Assembly (NCBI RefSeq): GCF_000373625.1
Contig: NZ_KB891993.1
Span: forward strand, 620,001 to 684,000
DNA from: Streptomyces sp. LaPpAH-108
GTDB taxonomy: Bacteria; Actinomycetota; Actinomycetes; Streptomycetales; Streptomycetaceae
Direction of reading: 5' to 3'
Length of the DNA stretch: 64,000 nt
Positions 52,549 to 61,326 of this stretch are shown in pieces; position 1 is the stretch's first letter, and every line of letters begins with the position of its first letter. The notes below the pieces were generated by a model, which saw only the letters and a list, made by a program, of their open reading frames with translations, ran no database searches and was not told the DNA's origin. The position numbers and the translations under genes were made by a program.

Positions 52549-53781
52549 TCAGCCCTGGTAGGTCGGACCGGATCGCCCGAGCGTGAAGAAGGTGTCGGGA
52601 TAGATGGACGACTGCGGGGCCCTGACTTCCATGAGGGTGTAACGGCCATCGGCAAGGCCGGAGACGATGACCGTGGCGGTCGAAGTGGCCCGCGAACCCT
52701 CGGCACAGCTCGGTTGGCAGACCTTCTCCGAGACGTTGCCCCGCGCGGTGGCCGTGGCGCTGCCCCAGTCTGTCCAGACCAGGTCGTACAGCGTGGCCCC
52801 GGCGTCCCCGCAGTAGAGCAGGAGTGAGTCGGGCTCGGCCAAGGGGTCGCCCCAGCAGTCGATGATCGTCCCGGTCTGCCGGGTCCGCTGCGGGGCGGGC
52901 GGTGGCTGGCTGGTGGGGGTGGCGGGGTCCGTGGAGGGGGTCGGCTCCTCGGTCGGTTCCTGCTGCGGAGGCGTCCGCTGCTGCGGAGTGTCGTCCTCGG
53001 TCGGCTGGAGCCGGGTCGGTCGGCTCGTCGCCGGGCTGTCGGCGGTGCGGGTGTCACCGTCGCGGCCCGGCACCAGGAGAAGCAGCGCCGTGATCACCAC
53101 GCCGACGAGGACGGCGGCCACGATCGCGAGGGCGAGCCGGGCTCCGGACAGACCGTGCGCCTTGGGGCGCGGCGGCGCCTCGACCGGGGTGCCGGGTGGC
53201 GGGGTGTCGGATGGCGAGGTGTCCGATGGCGGGGTGGTTGCAGCGGGTTTGATCAGGTCGTCGACCTCGACCGTCCAGACGGGCTCCTCAGGCGCCATCG
53301 CCCTGATCAGGACCAGCAGTTGGGCAGGAGTCGCCCGCTCCTCGGGATGCTCAGCCAGGCATACGGCGACGACCTGCCGCAGCCGCACCGGCAACTGGTC
53401 GAGATCGGGCCGCCGGTCTCTGACACCGGTGTACGCGGCGACGAGCAGCATCCCCAGCGCGACCATGTCGGCCGCGGGCACGGGCGCCCCGCCGTCCCGC
53501 CCAGACGTGTCCCGCCCGGGCGCGTCACCGGCGAGCCGTGGTCCGCCGTGCGTCAGCAGCACGTTCCCGGGCCGCACCGCCCCGTGGGCCCGCCCGGTCC
53601 GGTGCAGCACGGCCAGTGCCCCGGCCAGCCCGGCCGCGACCCACAGCACCGCGTCCTCCGGCAGGCCGCCGGAAGCCCCGACGACCTCCGCCAGCGAAGG
53701 CGCGGGCGCGGCACGACCGGCACCCTTCGCCACCTGCCCCGGCCCGCTCCCTGCCCGACCGCCGTCCGCCGAACGCCTCAT
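52549..53781 (-). CDS. Membrane-anchored pseudokinase lacking the N-lobe
   Basis: The 410-residue protein (ATG 53781, GGGGGA upstream) starts directly at the end of a Ser/Thr kinase N-lobe: APSLAEVVGASGGLPEDAVL is the usual linker and helix D. The catalytic loop reads HGAVRPGNVLL (residues 66-76), with Ala where active kinases have Asp, and the DFG stretch reads RLAGDAP. So the Gly-rich loop, the ATP lysine, the catalytic Asp and DFG are all absent. A Pro/Ser/Thr-rich linker, one membrane helix (ALAIVAAVLVGVVITALLLL) and an extracellular domain with three or four Cys (DCWGDPLAEPDSLLLYCGDA, VCQPSC) follow. It probably works as a binding scaffold or sensor. A fragment made by loss of the 5' end is the alternative. 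Confidence 0.82.
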   Translation of the reverse strand: MRRSADGGRAGSGPGQVAKGAGRAAPAPSLAEVVGASGGLPEDAVLWVAAGLAGALAVLHRTGRAHGAVRPGNVLLTHGGPRLAGDAPGRDTSGRDGGAPVPAADMVALGMLLVAAYTGVRDRRPDLDQLPVRLRQVVAVCLAEHPEERATPAQLLVLIRAMAPEEPVWTVEVDDLIKPAATTPPSDTSPSDTPPPGTPVEAPPRPKAHGLSGARLALAIVAAVLVGVVITALLLLVPGRDGDTRTADSPATSRPTRLQPTEDDTPQQRTPPQQEPTEEPTPSTDPATPTSQPPPAPQRTRQTGTIIDCWGDPLAEPDSLLLYCGDAGATLYDLVWTDWGSATATARGNVSEKVCQPSCAEGSRATSTATVIVSGLADGRYTLMEVRAPQSSIYPDTFFTLGRSGPTYQG

Positions 53782-54057
53782 CACGTCCCCCGACCAGAAG
53801 AAGTTCCAGGACGAGTCTGGCCAGATCCGGTTCGGCCTACAAGGACTTGGCGCCGGAGACCGCCCCTTCACCACAAAAGCGACCTCAACGACCAACAAGG
53901 GGCCGTTTCTTGTCAGCAGCCGCACACATCCGGACCGGGAGCGACGCTTCTCGGCTGCCCGCGCACCGGCACGCACCCCACTCCCGCCCGCCCCGTTGAC
54001 GCGCGTAGCAATCGTCCGGCACCGTCGTTAGTCCTTCACCTTCCTTCAGGAGGCGCG

Positions 54058-54792
54058 ATGTTGAGACGTCATGTCCGGAGCTTGCTCGCGTTTGTCATGC
54101 TCGCATCATTGACGGTGCTCGGTGGAGTGGTGACCGCCGGGACCGCGCACGCCGACGGCTGTTACACGTGGAATCGGACGCTCAGTCAGGGAAGCAGCGG
54201 CGAGGACGTACGGCAGTTGCAGATCCGGGTCGCGGGGTACCCGGGCTACGGCTCGGTCCTCGCGATCGACGGGGAGTTCGGCCCGGCGACCAAGGCCGCG
54301 GTCACGCGGTTCCAGCAGGCGTACGGGCTCTCGGCGGACGGGGTCGCCGGGTCACAGACGTACACCAAGCTGTACGCGCTCCAGGACGACGACTGCACCC
54401 CCGTCCACTTCACCTACGCCGAGATGAACCGCTGCAACTCGGACTGGTCCGGCGGTGCGGTGTCCGCCGCCACCGCGAAATCCAACGCGCTGCAGCAGAT
54501 GTGGAAGCTGGAGGCGCTGCGGCACGCCCTCGGCGACCGCCCGCTCACCACGAGCAGCGGCTTCCGCTCCAAGTCCTGCAACAGCGCGGCCGGGGGTGCG
54601 TCGGGCAGCAACCATCTGTACGGGCGCGCCATCGACCTCACCGGGTCGCCGTCCTTCTGCGAGATCGCCAAGCAAGCCCGCAACCACGGCTTCAACGAGA
54701 TCCTCGGCCCCGGCTACCCGGACCACAACGACCACGCCCACCTCGGCAGCCAGAGCTCACGCTTCTGGTCGGCGTCGTCCTGCGGGATCTGA
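54058..54792 (+). CDS. Secreted M15 D-Ala-D-Ala carboxypeptidase with peptidoglycan-binding domain
   Basis: The 244-residue protein has a signal peptide ending ATAHADG-like TAHADG, a peptidoglycan-binding helical domain (DVRQLQIRVAGYPGY, FGPATKAAVTRFQQAYGLSA DGVAG) and a C-terminal M15 metallopeptidase domain. Zinc ligands are in SNHLYGRAIDL and HNDHAHLG, with SSGFRSKSC before. It trims peptidoglycan outside the cell. AGGAGG precedes ATG 54058. A TTGACG -35-like word sits at 53996. Confidence 0.92.
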   Translation: MLRRHVRSLLAFVMLASLTVLGGVVTAGTAHADGCYTWNRTLSQGSSGEDVRQLQIRVAGYPGYGSVLAIDGEFGPATKAAVTRFQQAYGLSADGVAGSQTYTKLYALQDDDCTPVHFTYAEMNRCNSDWSGGAVSAATAKSNALQQMWKLEALRHALGDRPLTTSSGFRSKSCNSAAGGASGSNHLYGRAIDLTGSPSFCEIAKQARNHGFNEILGPGYPDHNDHAHLGSQSSRFWSASSCGI

Positions 54793-54812
54793 GGGGGCGT
54801 ACGGCCACGTGA

Positions 54813-54854
54813 GACAGCGCGTCCGCCCCTGGTCGGCGAGGCGGGCGTGCTGTC
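54813..54854. terminator. Bidirectional terminator after the M15 peptidase
   Basis: 54813-54827 and 54840-54854 pair over 15 bases with two G-T wobble positions and a 12-base loop, between convergent genes. Confidence 0.65.
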
Positions 54855-54911
54855 CCTCAGCGGGTGAACTGAAGCGCCGATCACCGGAGTTGAGCGTCCG
54901 CCGCCGAACCG

Positions 54912-55841
54912 TCAGCACGCCCGGTCGTAGAGCGCCCGCAGCCACGGTTCTCCGGCGGTGGGCATGCGGGCGAGCGTGTTCCGGAACGCGTACGGGGACG
55001 GCTGGAACGGATAGGACGGGTGGGGCGGCAAGGGGTCGTCCCGCTCCGTGCCGGACGGTAGGCCGCCGACCGCCGGTAGCCGGGTTCGGTGGGGTGGGAA
55101 GGCGAGTTCGGCCCAGAGTGCGGCGTCCATGGGGACCGGCACCGCACCGGAGTGCGGCTGCCAGACGGCGCCGGTCTGGGGATGGATCGGGACGAGTACC
55201 AGGTCGGCGGGCGGCTCGCCGTGTCCCGGTCCCGCGAGCTCCAGCCGCTTCGCGGCGGCCTTTCCGGTGGGCAGCAGCTTGCCGAGGGCCCGGCCGAGAA
55301 GGTCGGCGACCGGGCCGGGTGCCGCCTCGATGGGTGCGCCGTCGGCGGCCACCACCACATGGGCGAGGGCCACGCCCGCCGGGATGTCCCGGAACGTGCT
55401 CAGCCGGTGCCACAGCGCGTCGGTGGCCAACAGCTCCGGCCAGTCCATGACCGGCCGCTCCGGTGGGCCGGGCAACCGCACCACCGCCTCGGGGACGAGC
55501 TGGACGACCTGCCAGCAGCCGCACTCGTCCAGCCGCGTTCCGACCGGCAGATCGCAGTCCAGGCAGGCGAGGTTCGGGCCGTCCCGCCCGTCGATCCCCC
55601 TGCAGTAGCCCGCGGCCCGCTCCAGGATCAGCCGGGTACCGCGCGTGTCGCCGGGGGCGAGGAGGACGGCGTCCGACAGTGCGGGGGCGACGGCATAGGT
55701 GCCGCCCTCCAGCAGGGGCGGATGCAGCGTCTCCCAGTGGGTGTCGGCCAGATGGACCGGCAGCGCCACCTCCGACACCGCCGCCGTCAGCACCGCGCCA
55801 CAGCCCGCACACCCGAACACCGCCAAGCTGTCCCCTCCCAC
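54912..55841 (-). CDS. Cysteine-rich hypothetical protein
   Basis: The 309-residue protein has CxxC motifs near the start (FGCAGCGAVL) and around residue 90-110 (LACLDCDLPVGTRLDECGCWQ), likely a zinc site. The rest is soluble with no recognised fold (VALAHVVVAADGAPIEAA, DLVLVPIHPQTGAVWQPHSG). The start is uncertain: GTG 55841 or a nearby TTG/GTG after GGGAGGGGA. It stays within the CHAT/pseudokinase neighbourhood; similar proteins occur widely in Streptomyces by recall only. Confidence 0.65.
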   Translation of the reverse strand: MGGDSLAVFGCAGCGAVLTAAVSEVALPVHLADTHWETLHPPLLEGGTYAVAPALSDAVLLAPGDTRGTRLILERAAGYCRGIDGRDGPNLACLDCDLPVGTRLDECGCWQVVQLVPEAVVRLPGPPERPVMDWPELLATDALWHRLSTFRDIPAGVALAHVVVAADGAPIEAAPGPVADLLGRALGKLLPTGKAAAKRLELAGPGHGEPPADLVLVPIHPQTGAVWQPHSGAVPVPMDAALWAELAFPPHRTRLPAVGGLPSGTERDDPLPPHPSYPFQPSPYAFRNTLARMPTAGEPWLRALYDRAC

Positions 55842-55924
55842 CGTCGCCCCCGCATCCCATCAACGGGCGGACCAGGGAGCAACGGAATATCGGACGACCC
55901 GCGCTCCGCGTCCTCCGGGCTCCG

Positions 55925-57058
55925 TCAGCCCGAGTGCCAGCGGTTGCGGCCGTCGGAGGCGGGGCCGCAGACCATGGCGGTGCCTGCTTGGGTTACGCCT
56001 CGCGCGCCTGCGGGGGAACAGAAGGACCCGGGGTGGACGACCGGGCCGCCACCGCCGCCTCCGGTGGAGGATGAGCCGCCGCCGGAGGCCGAGGAGGCGC
56101 CGCCACTCGTGGACGAACTCCCGACGCCGATAGTGGAGCCTCCCGACGTTCCGCCCTCTCCCCCGGTTCCGCTGCCCCCAGTCGGCGTACTCCGCACCCG
56201 GTCATCCGCGTGATCCCGGTAATCCGGAACCCCGTCATCGTCCTTGTCCCCCAGGTACGAGCCCTCCGTCGCGCACCCGACCTCCGGCGAGGCCAGCCCG
56301 AGTGTCACCTCGGCGGTGATGTCATCGCCCTTGGCCGGGTTCTGGTCACACACGCGCCACGAATCGTGATCTCCCTCGGGCAGCGCATCGTTCATGTAGT
56401 GCGACTCGACCCGGATCGCGGACTCGGATACCTCAAAGTCCCTCAACTCCCCCACAGCAGCCCGCCACGTACGACCCGACAGGTCCGGCATCACCGGCCA
56501 CGGGATCTTCGCGCCGTCCTTGTCCGGGCACGGCTCCCCGGACTTGACGGCGGCGAAGGTGATCGCCCTGGGACCGCCGAGGGAAGTTCGGAAGCAGACC
56601 TGCCAGCCCGATCGCACGACGATCGCGCGGTGGTCGACGGAGGCATCGTGGTGGTCGGTGGTGTAGCCCGCGTCGCGAGCCGCGGTCTCCGCCTGGTCGA
56701 GCGGCTTGCCCCGGTAACTCGGCGGCGGGGTGGGCTCGTTCTTGGGTTTCCGGGACGGCTCGGTGCTCGGCGCATGGGTCCGTACCGAGGCCGGTTTGGC
56801 GTCCGTCCGTGCGGGGTCGTCGAGTTGGCCACCCACGCCCGCGCCGATCGCCAGGAGGACGAACGCCCCTACGCTCGCCCCGAGTCTGGCGAACCAGCGC
56901 CAGGGCGGGAGGAACCAGAGCAGGGCGACGGCGGCGATCAGCGCGAGGAAGCTCAGCGGGAAGCTGAACGCGCCGATGAGGGCGACCGCTGCCAGAAGGC
57001 CGAGGCCGACGGGGGTGGTCTTCCACCAGGGGCGTGGGGAAGGGGGGTACGGGTTCAC
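55925..57058 (-). CDS. Membrane protein with PASTA-like and Excalibur-type regions
   Basis: The 377-residue protein starts with two to three membrane helices (GLGLLAAVALIGAFSFPLSF, GASVGAFVLLAIGAGVGG). A Pro-rich linker leads to a PASTA-like region (YRGKPLDQAETAARDAGYTT) and a second block PVMPDLSGRTWRAAVGELRD. A calcium-loop segment GDKDDDGVPDYRD follows, then a long Gly/Ser stretch and a C-terminal FCSPAGARGVTQAGTAMVCG stretch, the Excalibur calcium-binding type. Function is extracellular and cell-envelope linked; the exact role is unknown. Confidence 0.78.
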   Translation of the reverse strand: MNPYPPSPRPWWKTTPVGLGLLAAVALIGAFSFPLSFLALIAAVALLWFLPPWRWFARLGASVGAFVLLAIGAGVGGQLDDPARTDAKPASVRTHAPSTEPSRKPKNEPTPPPSYRGKPLDQAETAARDAGYTTDHHDASVDHRAIVVRSGWQVCFRTSLGGPRAITFAAVKSGEPCPDKDGAKIPWPVMPDLSGRTWRAAVGELRDFEVSESAIRVESHYMNDALPEGDHDSWRVCDQNPAKGDDITAEVTLGLASPEVGCATEGSYLGDKDDDGVPDYRDHADDRVRSTPTGGSGTGGEGGTSGGSTIGVGSSSTSGGASSASGGGSSSTGGGGGGPVVHPGSFCSPAGARGVTQAGTAMVCGPASDGRNRWHSG

Positions 57059-57217
57059 GTGGGGCTACCTCGTCGGGCGGGATGGGAGGGCGCTCGGTTC
57101 ACGCGGGGGATGCCCTTTTCGCGGGTGCGCCCAAGTCGCCCCACTTCAGCGGCATGTCACCCCTTGTACGGCACCTTCGCGTCCACGTCCCGCGCGCCCC
57201 TCACCACAACCGGCCCC

Positions 57218-58222
57218 TCACAGTGACCTGTCCCCCACCCCCACACTCCCCCGCCCGCTCAGCCGGAACAGCAGCAGGAGGGACGGGACGATCAGGACCG
57301 CCGCCACGCACGCCACGCCCACGACCACCGCGAGCGTCGCGTCGGGGGCGGCGGATGCGGTGAGGGTGAGGTGGGTGCCGAGGAGGTAGGGGTACTGGGC
57401 GACGCCCCAGCCCGCGACGACCAGGGCGACGGTCCCGGCGGCGAGGGCGCGGACGCCGAAGGTCCTGTGGGCGCCCAGCATCGCCAGGCCCAGGACGCCA
57501 CCGACGGCGGCCAGGACCACCAACGGGAGGGCACGGCCGGTGAGATGGGCGAAGAGACGGGGCGCGTCGGCTTGGAGGACGAAGATGCCCGCGATGCTGA
57601 CCGCGCCGGTCACCGCTCCGGCGGCGAGGGCGCGGTCACGGAAGTACCGGTAGAGCGTGGGGGCGCGGCGCAGGGCTTCCACCGTGAGGTAGGTGGCGGC
57701 GAGGTAGCCGCAGGCCAGGACCGCGAGGACGCCGCCCAGGACGCTGGTGGGGTTGACCCAGCTGCTGACGGCGTCACCGTTGCCCGCCGTCGGGACGCGG
57801 CCGGAGGCCAGCCCGCCCGCGATGGCGCCGAAGCAGTACGGCGTGAGAACGGAGGACAGCGCGAACGCGGCGCCGTACAGGCGTTGTTCGGGTGTGCTGA
57901 TGGTCGCCTTGCGGAAGGCGAACCCGGCGCCGCGCAGGACGATGCCGAGCAGGGCGAGGAGCAGCGGGATGTACAGCGTGGTCGTCATGGCGGAGAAGGC
58001 GGTGGGGAAGCCGCTCCAGAGGACGACCAGGCAGTAGATGAGCCAGGTGTGGTTGGCCTCCCACACGGGGGCGAGCGAGGAGTCGATGAGGTGGCGGGGC
58101 GCTCGGCCGCGCCGGGCGCCGCCCGCGATCAGATCCCAGAGGCCCGCCCCGAAGTCGGCGCCGCCGAGCACCGCGTAGGCGATGACGCCGATGAAGAGGA
58201 ACACCGCGACCACGTCGGCCAT
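57218..58222 (-). CDS. cydB: Cytochrome bd oxidase subunit II
   Basis: The 334-residue subunit has nine predicted helices. It starts MADVVAVFLFIGVIAYAVLG GADFGAGLW, the conserved first helix with GADFGxGxW, and contains VWEANHTWLIYCLVVLWSGFP and GAGFAFRK. With CydA it forms the bd-type quinol oxidase that uses oxygen at low tension. Its ATG directly follows the cydA stop (TAAATG). Confidence 0.95.
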   Translation of the reverse strand: MADVVAVFLFIGVIAYAVLGGADFGAGLWDLIAGGARRGRAPRHLIDSSLAPVWEANHTWLIYCLVVLWSGFPTAFSAMTTTLYIPLLLALLGIVLRGAGFAFRKATISTPEQRLYGAAFALSSVLTPYCFGAIAGGLASGRVPTAGNGDAVSSWVNPTSVLGGVLAVLACGYLAATYLTVEALRRAPTLYRYFRDRALAAGAVTGAVSIAGIFVLQADAPRLFAHLTGRALPLVVLAAVGGVLGLAMLGAHRTFGVRALAAGTVALVVAGWGVAQYPYLLGTHLTLTASAAPDATLAVVVGVACVAAVLIVPSLLLLFRLSGRGSVGVGDRSL

Positions 58223-59647
58223 TTACGACACCTTCCCCTCGGAGCGCTCGCGCGGGGCGTCCGGCCCGTACGGCACGTCGACCGTGCCGTCGCCCTGTTT
58301 CCGCCACCGTCTCTTCATGGAGAGCAGGACCCAGATGGCCGCGGCCCCCACGGCGGTGTAGAGGGCGACCACGACCCCGAAGGTGATCCACAGGTTGCCC
58401 TGGGTGGCCACCGCGTCCCGGGTGCGCAGCAGGCCGACGACGATCCAGGGCTGGCGGCCGACCTCGGTGACCACCCAGCCGCTCTCCATGCTGAGGATGG
58501 ACAGCACCCCGCAGACGGAGGCCGCGCGCAGGAACCAGCGGTCGGTCTCCAGGGTGTGGCGGCGCTTCCACCACAGCCACACGAACCAGGCGGCGACGGC
58601 CAGCATGACCATGGAGGTGCCGACCATGATGTCGAACGCCCAGTGCACGATGTTGACTTGCTCGGTGGTGGGCCGTACGGCCACGGGTACGGCGTCGAGT
58701 CCCTTGATGGTGGTCGACGGCTTGAACCCGGCGAGGACGGAGGCCACGCTCGGCACCGAGATGCCGTAGCGCACCTCGCCGTCGATCAGGAAGCCGCCCA
58801 GGGTCTCCGGGACGTGACTGCCGGTGGTGGGGAGCAGTTCGATGGCGGCAAACTTGGCGGGCTCGTCGTCGAAGACCTCGCGCGCGATGGTGTCGCCGAC
58901 GAAGATCTGCACGGGCAGCGCGGCGGCAGCGGTGACGAAGCTGATCAGGAAGCCCAGCCGCTGGTAGTGACCGCGCCGTCCCCGGAGCATCCCGACCGTG
59001 TAGACGCTCGCCACGACGAATCCGGCGACGATGTAGGCGGCGAGCAGCATGTGCCAGAACTGCCACCAGAAGGCGCCGTTGAAGAAGACCTCCGCCGGGC
59101 GTACATCGACCACCTTGCCGTCGCGCAGGGTGATGCCGCTGGGCTGGTTCATCCAGCTGTTGGCGGCGATGACGGCCGCCGCTCCGCCGACGCTGGCCAG
59201 CGCCACGGGCACACCCGCCCAGAAGTGGGCCCAGGGGCGCATCCGGTCCCAGCCGTAGATGTAGATGGCGACGAAGATGGCCTCCAGGAAGAAGAAGAGC
59301 CCTTCGATGGCGAACGGGAACCCGAAGGCGGCGCCGTAGTTCTTCATCAGCCCGGGCCAGAGGATGCCCAGTTCGAAGGAGAGGACGGTGCCGGTGATGG
59401 CGCCGACCGCGAAGAGCACGGCGGCGACCTTCGACCAGCGCCGGGCGAGGAGCAGGGCCGCCTCGTCGCCCTTGCGCAGTCCCCGGTGGTTGGCGATCAG
59501 CATGAGGGAGGTCAGCGCCACGCCGAAGGGCACCAGGATGATGTGGAAGCCCAGGGTGAAGGCCATCTGTTCCCGGGCGCGCAGCAGCTGATCCGGGTCA
59601 GCGGCGGCCAGGAGCGCGGTGAGTCCGGCCGGGTCGACCGTGAACAT
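58223..59647 (-). CDS. cydA: Cytochrome bd oxidase subunit I
   Basis: The 474-residue subunit (ATG 59647, GAGGAGG upstream) carries hemes b558, b595 and d. The first heme ligand His35 is in TLGFHIILVPFG. The FWWQFWHMLLAAYIV helix, the short Q-loop with IKGLDAVPVAVRPTTEQVNI and GWVVTEVGRQPW follow. Length and the short Q-loop fit actinobacterial enzymes. The usual cydCD exporter genes are not next to it. The promoter region (59648-59789) shows no obvious Rex palindrome. Confidence 0.95.
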   Translation of the reverse strand: MFTVDPAGLTALLAAADPDQLLRAREQMAFTLGFHIILVPFGVALTSLMLIANHRGLRKGDEAALLLARRWSKVAAVLFAVGAITGTVLSFELGILWPGLMKNYGAAFGFPFAIEGLFFFLEAIFVAIYIYGWDRMRPWAHFWAGVPVALASVGGAAAVIAANSWMNQPSGITLRDGKVVDVRPAEVFFNGAFWWQFWHMLLAAYIVAGFVVASVYTVGMLRGRRGHYQRLGFLISFVTAAAALPVQIFVGDTIAREVFDDEPAKFAAIELLPTTGSHVPETLGGFLIDGEVRYGISVPSVASVLAGFKPSTTIKGLDAVPVAVRPTTEQVNIVHWAFDIMVGTSMVMLAVAAWFVWLWWKRRHTLETDRWFLRAASVCGVLSILSMESGWVVTEVGRQPWIVVGLLRTRDAVATQGNLWITFGVVVALYTAVGAAAIWVLLSMKRRWRKQGDGTVDVPYGPDAPRERSEGKVS

Positions 59648-59789
59648 GGACGGTTCCTCCTCGTGCGCGGGAGGGACTGCGGCCACCGTGGGACTTCGGC
59701 CGCCTTCCATGGATCTGTTTCACGTCGTACGTCGGGTTCGGATGCGTCCCGATATGCATGGATCTAGACGTGTGTGTCTGCCTGTGGAT

Positions 59790-60500
59790 CTACAGGTGTA
59801 CGGCCGGGGCGTCGGACAGGGTGGTCCGGGCGACCAGGCCCCCGGGAGCGGGCCGGGCGCGCAGCAGGTCCGTGACGGCCTCGGTGGCGAGCGCGTGCCA
59901 GGTGGGCAGGCGGCGGAGCATGGCGTGGTCGGCGTCCGCGAGGACGACCATCCCGGCGCGGGCTCCCTCGGCGCGGGCCCGCTCGACGAAGCGGGTGGAG
60001 TCCGCCGCGTCCGTGACGTGGTCGGCGTCGCCGTGGAGGACAAGCAGCCGGGCGCCGTCCAGGTGGGCGGTGGGTTCGCCGGGCGGCAGCCAGGGGGCGA
60101 GGGCGAGAACGCCGCGTACGGCGGGATGACCCGCCATGCGCAGCGCGGCCCGGCCGCCCATCGAGTGGCCGACGAGGACGACGGGGACGGGGCCGTAGCG
60201 GGCGGCCAGTTCGGCGAGGGCGCGGTGGACGTCGTCGGCGGCGGCGCCGTCGTTCCAGCCCCGGTGCTGGTAGCGGATCTCGCCCAGCAGGACGTGGTCC
60301 GGGGGCAGTCCGGTGCCGACCGCGCGCAGCAGGGGGCGCATGCGCAGGGCGGCGAGGTGCCAGGGACGGGAGAGGGTGTGGTCCTCGGCCCGGCCGCCGT
60401 GCGCGGTGAGGACGGCGGCCCGTACGGTCTCGGGTGCGTGCCGTACGAGCAGGGCGCTTCGCGTCCCACGGCGGTCCGTCGCCGTCCGGTCCGTCGTCAT
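59790..60500 (-). CDS. Alpha/beta hydrolase
   Basis: The 236-residue hydrolase has the nucleophile elbow VVLVGHSMGGRAALRMAGHP, the acid near LLVLHGDADHVTD and the catalytic His in VLADADHAMLRRLP. GAGGAGC precedes ATG 60500. It resembles dienelactone-hydrolase or small esterases. It faces the Dps gene divergently over 200 bases. Confidence 0.87.
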   Translation of the reverse strand: MTTDRTATDRRGTRSALLVRHAPETVRAAVLTAHGGRAEDHTLSRPWHLAALRMRPLLRAVGTGLPPDHVLLGEIRYQHRGWNDGAAADDVHRALAELAARYGPVPVVLVGHSMGGRAALRMAGHPAVRGVLALAPWLPPGEPTAHLDGARLLVLHGDADHVTDAADSTRFVERARAEGARAGMVVLADADHAMLRRLPTWHALATEAVTDLLRARPAPGGLVARTTLSDAPAVHL

Positions 60501-60698
60501 CCGGCGTGCTCCTCGCCGTCGTGATCGCCGTCCGTCGTGGGGAATCCGTAGCCGGTCGCCGCGCGGCTTGGCCCGGGTCTGACAATCCCATGGGCCGGGA
60601 AGCGGCCGGTCGGCGACCCGGCAGGTCTGAGCGCGCCGGACCGGGGCACCCGTCATCGGGCAAGGAACGCACGCCCGCGAGAGACCCGAGGTGGAACC

Positions 60699-61271
60699 AT
60701 GACGAAGGAGATCAAGGATCTGACCCCCAAGTACACCGTCCCCGGTATCGAGCGCGAGGCGGCGGGTCGGCTGATCGGGCTGCTGCGGCTGCGGCTGCAC
60801 GCGCTCAACGATCTGCATCTGACGCTGAAGCACGTGCACTGGAACGTCGTCGGGCCGCACTTCGTCGCCGTGCACGAGATGATCGACCCGCAGGTGGACC
60901 GGGTGCGCGAGATGGCCGACGACGTGGCGGAGCGCATCGCGGCGCTGGGCGGCGTGGCGCAGGGGACGCCGGGCGCGCTGGTGGAGGAACGCACCTGGGA
61001 CGACTACTCGATCGGCCGGGGCGACGCCATCGCCCATCTGGGTGCCCTGGACCTCGTCTACACCGGGGTGATCGAGGGCGTACGGGCCGCGATCAAGGAG
61101 GCGGGTGAGATCGACCCCGCCACGGAGGATCTGCTGATCGAGCAGCTGCGGGACCTGGAACAGTTCCAGTGGTTCGTGCGGGCGCATCTGGAGAGCGCGG
61201 GCGGCACGCTCGCGACCGGCGGCGCGCACACCGAGGAGGAGGCGGCGGCCAAGGGGGCCGCGCTCAGCTGA
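60699..61271 (+). CDS. dps: Dps-family DNA-protecting ferritin
   Basis: The 190-residue protein has the ferroxidase motif HVHWNVVGPHFVAVHEMID and later DVAERIAALGG, with a final EEAAAKGAALS tail. Dps forms a 12-mer that stores iron and protects DNA from peroxide. The N-terminal and C-terminal tails of Streptomyces Dps proteins differ between paralogues. GAGGTGGAACC precedes the ATG. Confidence 0.93.
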   Translation: MTKEIKDLTPKYTVPGIEREAAGRLIGLLRLRLHALNDLHLTLKHVHWNVVGPHFVAVHEMIDPQVDRVREMADDVAERIAALGGVAQGTPGALVEERTWDDYSIGRGDAIAHLGALDLVYTGVIEGVRAAIKEAGEIDPATEDLLIEQLRDLEQFQWFVRAHLESAGGTLATGGAHTEEEAAAKGAALS

Positions 61272-61280
61272 GGCGGGCGG

Positions 61281-61326
61281 GAGCGGGGGCGCGGCGTCAC
61301 GGGGGTCCGGCGCCGCGCTCCCGCTC
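61281..61326. terminator. Bidirectional terminator between dps and the photolyase-like gene
   Basis: GAGCGGG/CCCGCTC and CGCGGCG/CGCCGCG stems, separated by a 2-base mismatch on each side, enclose a 14-base loop. The genes converge here. Confidence 0.65.

Noticed and set aside
53996..54024. TTGACG promoter before the M15 peptidase
   Set aside because: The -35 word is good, but no fitting -10 hexamer lies at 16-19 bases.
53782..54057. Possible c-di-AMP (ydaO-type) riboswitch before the M15 peptidase
   Set aside because: Such riboswitches often precede Streptomyces cell-wall hydrolase genes, but the conserved blocks were not seen in this stretch.
57371..59767. Long plus-strand frame across cydAB
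   Set aside because: Composition is typical of an antisense shadow (Gly/Asp/Glu/His rich), and CydA and CydB motifs are on the other strand.
59648..59789. Rex redox operator before cydA
   Set aside because: No TTGTGAA/TTCACAA-type palindrome was found; only a 9-bp direct repeat CATGGATCT.
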